Counted from the stretch's first letter, positions 27,155-35,813 are shown. The stretch: DNA of 64,000 nucleotides from an uncultured Cryptobacterium sp. (GCA_958410215.1 CATYOF010000008.1:32737-96736); one strand, 5' to 3'. The notes: generated from the letters alone by a model not told the origin. A program made the numbers and translations.

Positions 27155-29032
27155 TTAGTTCACCGCCTTTTCTGCAACAATCTCATCGCCGGGTTGTTTA
27201 TAGCGATCGGTATAGGTTTCTGTATTCTTTCGAAGATCTGAAACATCACTTCGCTCAATTTTCCACGAAGCTGCTCGTTCGTAATTCGCCCACATTTTTG
27301 CGTACAAACCACCATGAGAACGTAATTCATCGTGATTTCCCTGCTCTACCACTTTTCCTTCGGAAAGAACAACAATGATATCGGCATTGCGCACAGTTGA
27401 CAGGCGATGAGCAATCATTAACACCGTGCAGTTCTGCGTTAATTCACTAAACGCTTTTTGAATAAGTACTTCGTTTTCTGGATCTGCAAATGCCGTTGCT
27501 TCATCCAATACCACAATATCTGCTTGCTTCAAAATAGCGCGAGCAAGCATTAAACGTTGAATTTCACCGCCAGAAAAATACACTCCCTTAGTGCCATAAA
27601 CGGTGTTAACCCCTTCAGGACATTTAGCCAAAATGTCGTCACATTGCGCAGCATGCAAAGCTGCCATAACCTCTTCACGTGTTGCTTCGGGCCTGGCGGC
27701 ACGAACATTTTCTAAAATGCTCTGTTTAAACAAACGATTTGCCTGGAATACAAACGCGACCTTATCCATTAAAACAGATGGATCAATAGCGCGCACATCT
27801 ACACCACCGACTCGCACGGTGCCCGAAGTAGCATCCCAAAATCGTGGCACCAATGCTGCAGCAGTGGATTTACCACCACCCGAAGGCCCCACCAAAGCAA
27901 CCGTAGAACCCGAAGGAACGGAGAAGCTTACGTTCTCTAGCGCATTGTGCTCTGCCCCTTCGTAGGTAAACGTAACATTTTCAAACTCGACAGAAGCATC
28001 TGCTGGTGTCTCGCAAACCTTTGCCTTCCGTATTTCCGGAGCCGCAAGAATGCCTTTAACGCGCTGGAGTGAATCCGCTGCCACTTGAACCGCTTCAGAC
28101 ATAAACATGACGCGCGTCATCGCAGTTGGAATGATTGCCATAAAAATGGAATAGAAGGCAATATTTGCAATAAATGTAGCTGTATCCGCCTCACCTGGAA
28201 GAAGCAACAACATAACAGGAATTACGAAAACCACTGCACCATTAATTACCGCCAAGGAAAGAGATTGCGGAATCTGACACCATTTCACTGCATAGTCTTT
28301 TGCCATTTGACTGAAATCCTGAATTGCGTCGTAAAACGCCTTAAACGAATACACCGTTTGTTGGAATACTTTTACAACCGGAATTCCACGCACATATTCA
28401 GTGCCTGTTTCATTCATACGAACCAGCGCATCTTGATATTTCTTCATAAACTCCATACCACGACCGCTCATCATGTATGCCATGCATAAAATCGAAATGA
28501 CAACAGGAATTAAACAAGCAAGTCCAAGACGCCAATCAAAAATGAAGAATATGACGAGCATACCTGCAATCATAGCTAGCGATCCAGCGGTATCAGGCAG
28601 CTTATGAGCAAGCAAGCCTTCCGTTTCTGAAGCGCACCCATCTACCACGCGACGAAGAGCCCCTGATGCATGGCTATCGAAATAACCCAATGAGGTATTC
28701 ATCAAATGCTTTGTCGTCTCTTTGCGCATATTTGATGCACAACGAAATGCAGCCAGGTGAGTACACATAAGCGCAGCAAAATAAAACACAATTGAAATAA
28801 CCGCAAAAATTAAAGCTACCCACCCATATTGAGCAATCGAAGTTGCTTCGCTCCAGTTCGGTGCAACTTCCAATAAATCTCGTGCTACCAAGAAAATGCA
28901 GATATAAGGAACAAAACTAATAAGCATCGAAATTGCCGAAAGTGTACAACCGAAATAGGTAAGCACTTTTCTACTTCCTGCAAAGTCTAGCAACTGAGCA
29001 AGCGCTCCCCGTTCCTTTTCTTTTTCTGTCAT
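27155..29032 (-). CDS. ABC exporter-fold half-transporter (IrtA/YbtP-like)
   Basis: Partner of the following ABC gene, 625 residues. The membrane domain spans about residues 20-320. Its ATPase has Walker A VGPSGGGKST (about 380), signature FSGGEIQRLM (Phe instead of Leu at the first position), Walker B IVVLDEATAFAD and switch His in AHRLSTV. The Phe-Ala-Asp ending (usually SLD/ALD) and the signature variant suggest an asymmetric heterodimer. A strong AAGGAGGTGG site precedes the ATG. The operator-like palindrome at 29096-29111 lies 64 bases upstream. The divergent AraC gene starts 219 bases away, so both promoters share this gap. Likely iron or siderophore uptake, by analogy. Confidence 0.9.
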   Translation of the reverse strand: MTEKEKERGALAQLLDFAGSRKVLTYFGCTLSAISMLISFVPYICIFLVARDLLEVAPNWSEATSIAQYGWVALIFAVISIVFYFAALMCTHLAAFRCASNMRKETTKHLMNTSLGYFDSHASGALRRVVDGCASETEGLLAHKLPDTAGSLAMIAGMLVIFFIFDWRLGLACLIPVVISILCMAYMMSGRGMEFMKKYQDALVRMNETGTEYVRGIPVVKVFQQTVYSFKAFYDAIQDFSQMAKDYAVKWCQIPQSLSLAVINGAVVFVIPVMLLLLPGEADTATFIANIAFYSIFMAIIPTAMTRVMFMSEAVQVAADSLQRVKGILAAPEIRKAKVCETPADASVEFENVTFTYEGAEHNALENVSFSVPSGSTVALVGPSGGGKSTAAALVPRFWDATSGTVRVGGVDVRAIDPSVLMDKVAFVFQANRLFKQSILENVRAARPEATREEVMAALHAAQCDDILAKCPEGVNTVYGTKGVYFSGGEIQRLMLARAILKQADIVVLDEATAFADPENEVLIQKAFSELTQNCTVLMIAHRLSTVRNADIIVVLSEGKVVEQGNHDELRSHGGLYAKMWANYERAASWKIERSDVSDLRKNTETYTDRYKQPGDEIVAEKAVN

Positions 29033-29095
29033 TTCTTAGTCCACCTCCTTTGCTTTTTCATTAGTAAATTCACTTCTTAGAAATGAATCTTGATT

Positions 29096-29111
29096 GTTAG
29101 CCGTGGATAAC
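29096..29111. promoter_or_regulatory. Metal-regulator-like operator, copy 1
   Basis: GTTAGCCGTGGATAAC, a 16-base palindrome-like site matching the consensus GTTAGCCATGGCTAAC at 14 of 16 positions. It lies 64 bases upstream of the ABC pair and 141 bases upstream of the AraC gene, so it could control either. Confidence 0.6.
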
Positions 29112-29251
29112 TTACCATGCAAATTAACAAAGGTGAAATACCGTGTTGCAAACATGGACGATTTCGAAAGTTACTAAATACGAAAAAGAAATCCGTACAG
29201 CAGAAAAAAAGTGAATACCAACGCTAACTTAGAACCTAGATAAACCAAACT

Positions 29252-30337
29252 ATGCCGAAGTATTGCCCTATGAGCGTTTTAACACAACATATCGCGGCCC
29301 CATTACTTACCTTTATTGAGCCGCAAATTGAACAACTACACCTTGATATGAAGCCTATCCGCTGCGGAATATACGGTTCACTCAATAATGAATTGGCTAC
29401 GGGATTTTTATGGGCAACCTCTTTAAACGATGATTGTCTTATTGCCTATCATCATCTTGTACTTCATGAACCTACCGTACTAGACGAACACCCCGATAAG
29501 TATTGCTGTATTGCTTCCTCTTCAGAAGCAACCATTGAATCGTCAGAAGAACTGCTTAAAATCAATCATCCTCAAAAATTCGAAAACCTTTGCACTTTTT
29601 CATCAAACGGCGGTGATGTATCTTGCCTGCTTAAAGCAAACGTTCCCTACGATTCGGTGAGCTTAAGTTATACGCCTCAGTTTTTTCGTAAATTAAAAGC
29701 ACAATATCCCAACACCTTCGAACGTATTGAAGAAGGCATGGACTGTCTGCCACCGGAACTATTACCTGATAGCTTACGTATGATAATGCGAGTTTTTAAC
29801 CCCCAGCAAGCGCTTCAACCTGGAGCCGAACTGTTTTTTCAGGCGAAAGCCCTAGAGGCACTCAGTCTACTTATGCCAAAGATCTCTGAACTTACGTCGT
29901 CCCAGCATGTAAAAGACTTTACTGATTCAAGAATGCCTTACGACATCAACGAACGAGACATAGAGAAGTCAATCAAAGCGCGTACTTCCAAGAAACACTG
30001 CACCCTTGAAGATCATCGACTCGTTGAAGAAGCGAAAGCCTATATCGCCAACAACCTTTCGCATCACCTTACGCTTGATACCCTAGCAAAGCTTCTCTAT
30101 GTAAGCAGATCAAAACTCTGTACGGTTTTTCAAGAAGAAACTGGTATTGGCCTTGGAACTTATTTACGTAAACAGCGGATTAATCAAGCATGCGATCTTC
30201 TTTTGCATACTAATCTCGCTATTTCCGATATTGGAAAGCTAGTAGGTTACTCACGCGCTTCAAGTTTTACTGAAACATTTCTTCGTGAAAAAAGACAAAC
30301 ACCAAGAGAATATAGATCAACGCGCAAAGATTCATAA
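29252..30337 (+). CDS. AraC-family transcriptional regulator
   Basis: 361 residues. The C-terminal ~100 residues hold two helix-turn-helix motifs of the AraC/XylS family (LTLDTLAKLLYVSRSKLCTV and LAISDIGKLVGYSRASSFTE, with the C-terminal FLREKRQTPREYR). The N-terminal ~230 residues are a variable ligand domain similar in layout to YbtA/PchR-type regulators of siderophore uptake. It is divergent from the ABC pair, as YbtA is next to ybtPQ. Ligand and targets are inferred from that arrangement. The start is uncertain: no strong ribosome site precedes either the first Met or Met 7. Confidence 0.85.
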   Translation: MPKYCPMSVLTQHIAAPLLTFIEPQIEQLHLDMKPIRCGIYGSLNNELATGFLWATSLNDDCLIAYHHLVLHEPTVLDEHPDKYCCIASSSEATIESSEELLKINHPQKFENLCTFSSNGGDVSCLLKANVPYDSVSLSYTPQFFRKLKAQYPNTFERIEEGMDCLPPELLPDSLRMIMRVFNPQQALQPGAELFFQAKALEALSLLMPKISELTSSQHVKDFTDSRMPYDINERDIEKSIKARTSKKHCTLEDHRLVEEAKAYIANNLSHHLTLDTLAKLLYVSRSKLCTVFQEETGIGLGTYLRKQRINQACDLLLHTNLAISDIGKLVGYSRASSFTETFLREKRQTPREYRSTRKDS

Positions 30338-30454
30338 TATGTGTTGCCTACCAAAAAAGATTTTCTCTTACCTGTATCAGTCAATAAATAATGGTTAGAA
30401 AAATAATCAAGCCAGAACAATACATTTAATCACCGACTTATATTCAGTGATGCC

Positions 30455-30498
30455 TTGACCAACACGCATCTATCTTCTATAAGTTAGCCTTGGTAAAC
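30455..30498 (+). promoter_or_regulatory. Promoter with overlapping operator (copy 2) for flavodoxin
   Basis: A -35 TTGACC (30455-30460) and -10 TATAAG (30478-30483) are separated by exactly 17 bases. The operator GTTAGCCTTGGTAAAC (30483-30498) follows at once and covers the expected transcription start. A repressor bound here would block transcription. The same TATAAG-then-operator layout recurs before the DUF6110 gene. Confidence 0.65.
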
Positions 30499-30524
30499 TT
30501 GTTACGATGCTTAAGGAGACGCAT

Positions 30525-30956
30525 ATGAGTTCAGTAGCAATTGTGTATTGGAGCGGTACAGGAAACACTGAGGCAATGGCAGACCTTGTTGCAGAAGGAG
30601 TTGAATCAGCTGGCGCAACTGCAGAAATTATTCAATGTTCTTCATTTTCAACCGATCAAATAGATATATTTGATGCCATCGCTTTTGGATGTCCCGCTAT
30701 GGGAGACGAAGAGCTGGAAGACATGGAATTTCTTCCCATGTACGATGAAGTTGAGCCCTTGCTCGGCAATAAGCCTGTGGCATTATTTGGATCCTATGAT
30801 TGGAATAATGGCGAATGGATGGACTACTGGAAAGAACGAGCAGACGAAGCGGGCCTTAACGTTATAGCAACTACCATTGCAAAAGATTACCCCTTAGACG
30901 AAGAAGCAGACGCTTGTATACGTCTTGGAGAACAATTGGCAAACGGCGGGTTATAA
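30525..30956 (+). CDS. Flavodoxin
   Basis: Small FMN-binding electron carrier, 143 residues. The FMN phosphate loop is SGTGNTEAMA right after the first strand (VAIVYW), and the isoalloxazine-binding segments are GCPAMGDEELED and GSYDWNNGEWMDYW. Flavodoxins commonly replace ferredoxin under iron limitation. The ATG at 30525 has AAGGAG at ideal spacing; an ATG six codons upstream lacks one. The promoter overlaps a palindromic operator shared with the ABC pair and the metal ATPase operon, which fits iron-responsive control. Its own terminator follows. Confidence 0.92.
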   Translation: MSSVAIVYWSGTGNTEAMADLVAEGVESAGATAEIIQCSSFSTDQIDIFDAIAFGCPAMGDEELEDMEFLPMYDEVEPLLGNKPVALFGSYDWNNGEWMDYWKERADEAGLNVIATTIAKDYPLDEEADACIRLGEQLANGGL

Positions 30957-30970
30957 GCCAAACGGTTAGA

Positions 30971-30996
30971 AAAAAGGGAGGATATCCTCCCTTTTT
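30971..30996. terminator. Terminator after flavodoxin
   Basis: A perfect 26-base palindrome with a GGGAGGAT/ATCCTCCC core bounded by A5 and T5, just after the flavodoxin stop. It can act in both directions, and the convergent P-type ATPase gene ends at 31056. Confidence 0.85.
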
Positions 30997-31055
30997 GGTC
31001 TATAAATTTTCCCTTTTTTAAGTTAGGTAGCTACACTCCTGGCTTGTAAACCTTA

Positions 31056-33200
31056 TTACTCGCCTCCGCTTGAAAGTTCGCTTGAAAAGGTTTTTACAGG
31101 TAGATAGCGCCTTGCATTAATCGCAGATATTCCTACCGTTGCAGAATTATGCAAAACAGATGATGCCTGAGGGGTAACAATTCCTGAAATGCCTAACGCA
31201 AGAAGCAACGAATTAAATACCACCGTAAAGAAATACCCTTGTTTCATGCGCTTTTCTAAGCTGCAGCTCAATCTACGCAAATCAACCAAAGAAGCAAGGT
31301 CATCGGCTATCAACGCAATATCTGCCGCCTCGCGCGCAATCGCACTTCCGGCACCCATTGCAACGCTCACATAAGCACGAGACAGTGCGGGCGAATCGTT
31401 AACACCATCCCCAACCATTACTACTTTGTTACCAGCTGCTTGAAGTTCATCAATAATGCGGCATTTATCTTCTGGTAATAATTCTGCCTGATATTCATCA
31501 ACGCCAGCTATGCGTGCGATACGCGAAGCACTTCGTTCGTTGTCGCCTGTTAGCATAATGATGCGCTTAAAGCCCAAATCACGAAGTTGCCCAAACACTT
31601 CTTGGATGTTTTCTTTCAAGGGATCGTCTATGTAAATAACACCCTTGAGTTCTCCATCAACCGCCAAGAACAACGGAGATGATCCTTCCGATTGCTCATG
31701 AATTTGGTTAAGTTCTTCTTCACTTATAGGAATATGCTCATCTTCGATAACGAAATGTTCACTCCCTATTAACACGCGTGCTCCCTCAAGCGTAGACACA
31801 ATACCATGGGCAACAATGTAATCAACTGCAGCATGCCGTTCGCGATGTTCCAGTCCTTCTACTTGAGCTTGTTTTACCACCGCGCGAGCAACAGGATGAG
31901 GAAAATGTTCCTCCAAACATGCAGCTAAACGAAGAACTTCATTTCGCTGCCAGCCACCATAAGCCACAACTTCGCGAACCGAAGGAACTGCCTGAGTAAG
32001 CGTACCTGTTTTGTCAAAAACAATCGTATCCGCCTGCGCCATATGGTTAAAGTATTTAGACCCCTTAACCATAAAACCCGCTTGGGCTCCTTCTCGTTGT
32101 GCGGCCATTACCGCAATGGATCCTGAAAGACGAAGAGCGCAGGAATAGTCGACCATTAGAGCTGCAGATGTTTTTTGCATATTGCGAGTTATTGCAGCAA
32201 CAAGTCCCGCAAGAAGGAAATTCCAAGGAACCAATTTATCCGCCATGCTTTCAATATGACGTTGATCGCTTGATTTAAGTTCCTCAGATTGTTCAACCAT
32301 CGCCACGATAGATCGCAGCTTGCTTTCTTCGGGAGACCCTGAAACCTCAATAAACAATTCACCTTCATCTACCACGGTACCGGCATACACCGAATCACCC
32401 TCGTTGCGAACAATGGAAAGAGGCTCCCCTGTTAAGGAAGCTTGATTAACCGCTGCTTCACCACGGCGTACCGTACCATCAACGGGAATTTGATGTCCTG
32501 TGCGAACCACTACGCAGTCATCCTGCTGCAAGGCCGATAACTCAACTTCGCATTCAACATCACCACGAACAACACGAACCGTTTCAGGCAAGGTTAATAA
32601 CGAACGAATAAGACCGCTTTCTGTCCTTCTTTGCGTGTAATCTTCCAATGCTTCGCCAACATGAAGCAAAAACATGGTGCTGCCCGAGGTCGATGGCTTG
32701 CCTTGCACAAGTCCCATAGAAATTGCCGCAGCATCAAGAACCGGAACATCAAGCCGGTAAGCTTTTAAGCTTTTGATCGCGTTTTTCCAAAAAGGAATAG
32801 CACGGCAAATAGTCCAAATAAAACGTATAGGAAGGGGTAACATCATACGTCGAGCATAGTGAGCAATAGTCATGTTTGCTAACTGTGTAAACAAATGGCG
32901 AAACCGTGGGGTTCGAACCAGGGCCTGTTGGGAACTGGATTCTGATATTTTTGCAAGTTGAGATATATCAATACTTCTTAGCTCTTGAACAACTAAGGTA
33001 CGACTTTCTTCAAGAGTAAAGCTATCTGACCCACAAAAAGATACTGCCAACGACCCAGCCTTAGGATAAGCTACACATTTAGTTACGACCGGAAACGAAA
33101 GAAAGCGTTCTTCTAGTGCATATGCATAAGATTCAGGAAGTTTTCCACCTAAAGAAACACGAATACGCCCAGGAACCTCATGCACAATTTCGAAGTTCAC
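31056..33200 (-). CDS. P1B-type metal-transporting ATPase with HMA2 domain
   Basis: Metal-pumping P-type ATPase, 714 residues. The N-terminus is an HMA2-like ferredoxin fold (IVHEVPGRIRV) without a CxxC metal site. Then come the actuator loop (VNQASLTGEPLSIV), the phosphorylation motif DKTGTLTQ (Asp near 394), the nucleotide-binding GSEHFVIED and the hinge VVMVGDGVNDSPAL. The membrane metal motif reads YSCAL (about residue 347), not the CPC of copper pumps or the SPC of P1B-4 pumps. That pattern is, to my memory, shared by a manganese/iron-related subgroup (CtpC-like), which I cannot verify here. GTG start, 6 bases after the DUF6110 stop. It is cotranscribed with DUF6110 behind several operator copies. 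Confidence 0.87.
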   Translation of the reverse strand: MNFEIVHEVPGRIRVSLGGKLPESYAYALEERFLSFPVVTKCVAYPKAGSLAVSFCGSDSFTLEESRTLVVQELRSIDISQLAKISESSSQQALVRTPRFRHLFTQLANMTIAHYARRMMLPLPIRFIWTICRAIPFWKNAIKSLKAYRLDVPVLDAAAISMGLVQGKPSTSGSTMFLLHVGEALEDYTQRRTESGLIRSLLTLPETVRVVRGDVECEVELSALQQDDCVVVRTGHQIPVDGTVRRGEAAVNQASLTGEPLSIVRNEGDSVYAGTVVDEGELFIEVSGSPEESKLRSIVAMVEQSEELKSSDQRHIESMADKLVPWNFLLAGLVAAITRNMQKTSAALMVDYSCALRLSGSIAVMAAQREGAQAGFMVKGSKYFNHMAQADTIVFDKTGTLTQAVPSVREVVAYGGWQRNEVLRLAACLEEHFPHPVARAVVKQAQVEGLEHRERHAAVDYIVAHGIVSTLEGARVLIGSEHFVIEDEHIPISEEELNQIHEQSEGSSPLFLAVDGELKGVIYIDDPLKENIQEVFGQLRDLGFKRIIMLTGDNERSASRIARIAGVDEYQAELLPEDKCRIIDELQAAGNKVVMVGDGVNDSPALSRAYVSVAMGAGSAIAREAADIALIADDLASLVDLRRLSCSLEKRMKQGYFFTVVFNSLLLALGISGIVTPQASSVLHNSATVGISAINARRYLPVKTFSSELSSGGE

Positions 33201-33206
33201 CGATTC

Positions 33207-33632
33207 CTACTTTCCGCCACGGCCATGACCATGGCCGCCCTTGCCTGAACCCTTACCGGTTGCTCTTGTGGCAGTATTCACTAATTTGGCAACTTGCTTT
33301 ACTACGTCATCGCTGGAACTCGTTGATGTAGAAGTGCTTTTAGCAATACGAGAATCTGCATCACTTGTTTCTGAAGCCTTATTACTATCGTCATCTTCAG
33401 CAGGTGCGAGTGCTTCTTCACCATCCTCTGATTTTTTAACATACCCCGCTTCCGCCAAAAGATCATCGAATTCTGCACGTGCTTCATCAACCATCGTTTC
33501 GACTTCTTCTTTTGCACGCATACCCTGAACAATACCTTTTACATAGACCTTTTTTGCTTGTTTACTCGTAAGTGCTTTAACCCCAACACTACCCAACAAA
33601 AAGCCTGCGCCAACCAATAATCCCGGATTCAT
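33207..33632 (-). CDS. DUF6110 family protein with Gly/His-rich tail
   Basis: 141 residues. The N-terminus (GLLVGAGFLLGSVGVKALTSKQAKKVYV) is a short hydrophobic segment followed by the SKxAKKxYV motif typical of DUF6110 proteins, which accompany HMA2-type ATPases. A helical KGIVQGMRAKEEVETMVDEA region follows, then a long Ser/Asp-rich disordered stretch and a tail ending GKGGHGHGRGGK, a plausible metal-binding end. It is probably a small partner of the ATPase it precedes by 6 bases. GTAGGAGG before the ATG. The function of the family is unknown. Confidence 0.8.
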   Translation of the reverse strand: MNPGLLVGAGFLLGSVGVKALTSKQAKKVYVKGIVQGMRAKEEVETMVDEARAEFDDLLAEAGYVKKSEDGEEALAPAEDDDSNKASETSDADSRIAKSTSTSTSSSDDVVKQVAKLVNTATRATGKGSGKGGHGHGRGGK

Positions 33633-33661
33633 CTTGCCTCCTACAATGAAACTAATACCTT

Positions 33662-33677
33662 ATTAGCCATGGAAAAC
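33662..33677. promoter_or_regulatory. Metal-regulator-like operator, copy 3
   Basis: ATTAGCCATGGAAAAC, 30 bases upstream of the DUF6110 start; a good match to the left half and centre of the palindromic consensus. Confidence 0.5.
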
Positions 33678-33743
33678 AAATCAAAGCGCACTAAGCTAAC
33701 GCATAACAACGCATAAAGAACCCAATCATCATGAGATAATTGG

Positions 33744-33766
33744 GTAAGCCATGGCTAACACTTATA
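33744..33766 (-). promoter_or_regulatory. Operator copy 4 with adjacent -10 box
   Basis: GTAAGCCATGGCTAAC (33744-33759) matches the palindromic consensus at 15 of 16 positions, the best copy in the window. On the minus strand it directly follows TATAAG (33766-33761), the same order as at the flavodoxin promoter. A -35 is not obvious. Confidence 0.6.
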
Positions 33767-33780
33767 GATATACAACAAAA

Positions 33781-33818
33781 GTTTCACATGGGAAACAATA
33801 AAATTAGCCTTGGTAAAC
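33781..33818. promoter_or_regulatory. Operator copies 5 and 6
   Basis: ATTAGCCTTGGTAAAC (33803-33818) is nearly identical to the flavodoxin copy. GTTTCACATGGGAAAC (33781-33796) is a weaker relative, sharing 11 of 16 positions, with its start 22 bases away. Together with copies 3 and 4 they make a cluster upstream of the DUF6110/ATPase operon. Confidence 0.5.
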
Positions 33819-33890
33819 AATACGGTAAAATTGTGGAATGTAGGGAAAGCGGTAAGTTAGGTATGCACAAATAGCAAATTTAAGAACAAG

Positions 33891-34469
33891 CTATCTATTG
33901 AACAGTCCACCCAGAAAATCACCGATGCCGTTGGGAATTGCGTCAGTTAGATCACTAACGTTGCCCTGCAGGCCATCAATAATTCCATTCAGTCCTTCTT
34001 GTGCCTGATCAACTGATCCCTGGGCTACATCTTCTAAACCAGTAGCCGCATCTTGCATGCCAGCAAATCCTTCTTCAGTAGCCGCAGTTACCTGTTCCGT
34101 AACGCCACTGAAGTCTCCCGCTGCAACATCCGCAATCCCAGCCGCTGTATCCTGAATGCCTGTTGCGGCTTCTTCAACGCCAGTCATTGCATCCTGTGCT
34201 CCAACAGCAAATCCTTCTTCAGCAGCCGCAGTTATATCTTCTGCACCAGTAGCCGCAGCGTCGCCTAAACCAGCTGCTATATCTTCAGGATTAACGCCTA
34301 AACCAGAAAGAATTTCTCCAGCACCATTTGTAATTGCGCTAGGATTTACACCTAAATTAGAAAGCAAATCGCCCGCACCAGAAGCAGCGTTACTAGCGCC
34401 AGAAAGAGCATCGTCTAAAGCGCCACCAGTAAGATCATTCAACGATCCAAACAAATCTTGTAAAGGCAT
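33891..34469 (-). CDS. Ala/Gly-rich acidic repeat protein, unknown
   Basis: 192 residues, no Cys, dominated by Ala, Gly, Asp, Glu and small hydrophobics. Internal repeats are visible: LLSNLGVNP and ILSGLGVNP about 19 residues apart, and ITAAAEEGFAVGAQDA versus VTAATEEGFAGMQDA. The spacing suggests long amphipathic helices, as in phasin- or apolipoprotein-like surface binders; this is inference from composition. There is no signal peptide. TAGGAGG before the ATG supports a real gene. It lies just upstream of the operator cluster and the metal ATPase operon in the same orientation, 258 bases away. Confidence 0.7.
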   Translation of the reverse strand: MPLQDLFGSLNDLTGGALDDALSGASNAASGAGDLLSNLGVNPSAITNGAGEILSGLGVNPEDIAAGLGDAAATGAEDITAAAEEGFAVGAQDAMTGVEEAATGIQDTAAGIADVAAGDFSGVTEQVTAATEEGFAGMQDAATGLEDVAQGSVDQAQEGLNGIIDGLQGNVSDLTDAIPNGIGDFLGGLFNR

Positions 34470-34566
34470 ATTCGCCTCCTAACCTCGACAAACAATTAAA
34501 GCCCTATCGTTTTGGATTACTGTTTTGATGGTATGGACATTTATTATGTCAGATTATGCCAGCTCA

Positions 34567-35208
34567 CTACAGCCCAATAGCGTTCTGCATTGCCACTTTA
34601 CCCGTAAGCTGCTTGGAAAACTTAAAGTGGAAGTTATTCATACCTTCACGCTCATAGAAGTGATGCGCCTTTTCGCGAAGTTGATTACAAGCTACCTCTA
34701 TTTGAATGCAGCCCGAGTTTCGTGCATGTTCGCACGCTGCATTAAATAAAAGCTTGCCAATTCCCTTACTACGAACCGACGCATCTACGGCGCATTCCAT
34801 AATCTCTGCGATATTTGCTGCATGATGAAGCTGGCTTTCGTAACGAATATTTATCATACCAAGGACCCTGCCTGCTTCTTCATACACCAAACACTCATAA
34901 CGAGGATTAGTTACCTGCTTGAAGTAAATGCAGCGAAAAGCTTTAAAAGGAAGTTCTGTTTCTTCCATTTCGCAAATAAGGTCATACACTACCTGACAAT
35001 CAGCACTGGTAGCTTCACGGATAAGATATCCCGTCACAGGCTTCTGCTTTCCACTCTGAAATCTTCGTCCAATTTCGTGTCCCATAGAAGTACTTGCCTC
35101 ACAAGTCCTACCTATACGCACGTCTTCAACCAAGGCTTCAGACCTACAACTTTTTTCGTGTTCCCTTGGTAAAACCATCGTTGCAGTTTGTGTTGTTTGA
35201 GAAGACAT
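34567..35208 (-). CDS. GNAT-family N-acetyltransferase
   Basis: 213 residues. The GNAT core runs from GYLIREATSADCQVVYDLIC (about residue 66), through the acetyl-CoA loop VRSKGIGKLLFNAACEHA (Q/RxxGxG/A type), to NQLREKAHHFYEREGM at the C-terminus. The first ~60 residues look unstructured. ATG 35208 has GAGGAG at good spacing and is preferred over an upstream in-frame ATG (35415) with no site. Substrate unknown. The RIMI/PaiA-like ending suggests small-molecule or peptide N-acetylation. Confidence 0.8.
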   Translation of the reverse strand: MSSQTTQTATMVLPREHEKSCRSEALVEDVRIGRTCEASTSMGHEIGRRFQSGKQKPVTGYLIREATSADCQVVYDLICEMEETELPFKAFRCIYFKQVTNPRYECLVYEEAGRVLGMINIRYESQLHHAANIAEIMECAVDASVRSKGIGKLLFNAACEHARNSGCIQIEVACNQLREKAHHFYEREGMNNFHFKFSKQLTGKVAMQNAIGL

Positions 35209-35216
35209 GATAACTC

Positions 35217-35265
35217 CTCTATAGGTAGTAACCTTTACCCTAGGTAAGCAATTCCCTACAGGTAG
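35217..35265. repeat. Three AGGTA direct repeats upstream of the GNAT gene
   Basis: AGGTA cores at 35223, 35242 and 35260, each preceded by CTAT, CCCT or CCTAC, about 19 bases apart, just upstream of the ribosome site. The middle one is a near-palindrome (TTACC-TAG-GGTAA on the coding strand). Possible regulator sites. Confidence 0.35.
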
Positions 35266-35720
35266 CAAAAGTAGCATTTTCACTGCTTTGTACCGATTAG
35301 CAACACCTAAGCAGGAAAGCTTATAGTTCCACCCTACCTGTAATCGACACCAACACCTAGCATATTCGTTTCTCGTTAAACAGCTGTAAGAAAGATGTAA
35401 AGAATATGTCAGCACTTTATTAAAGATTACTTTGCACAGCTAAGGGGCGAATCTAGCGAGATAATATGCGTTTTCAGAAAGCTAAAAGAGAATCGAAGCA
35501 AGCAAATTTACTTTTACTTTTCCCCTTACTTTACTTTTAATCCGCCCTAATCCACTTTTAATTCCTCCTGCGTTTCTCGCCATATCCTATGCAGTTGTTA
35601 CGTAACTTGCCGCGCTCATACACACGCATAAACTCAGCTTAAATACACCCTCATACCTTCTGCTTCAACTAGATTTTTAACCTGTTGACGTGCAGTTTTA
35701 ATCTCTTCATACTCGTTCAG

Positions 35721-35813
35721 GTTGTTTTGAACAGGTCGTTTACATTACCCCTTGAATTGAATTTGCGTACCTACCTTTAACGTTGTTCAAAAGGTCCTCA
35801 TGTTCAAAACAAC
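35721..35813. promoter_or_regulatory. Inverted repeat in the aquaporin leader
   Basis: A perfect 13-base inverted repeat, GTTGTTTTGAACA (35721-35733) and TGTTCAAAACAAC (35801-35813), lies 67 bases apart. The second arm is 30 bases before the start codon. It may be an operator pair or an mRNA structure near the ribosome site. The rest of the 35209-35842 gap is AT-rich with no gene. Confidence 0.45.

Noticed and set aside
32900..32925. GGTTCGAACC-like tRNA T-loop sequence
   Set aside because: It lies inside the metal ATPase gene, with no acceptor stem or other arms around it.
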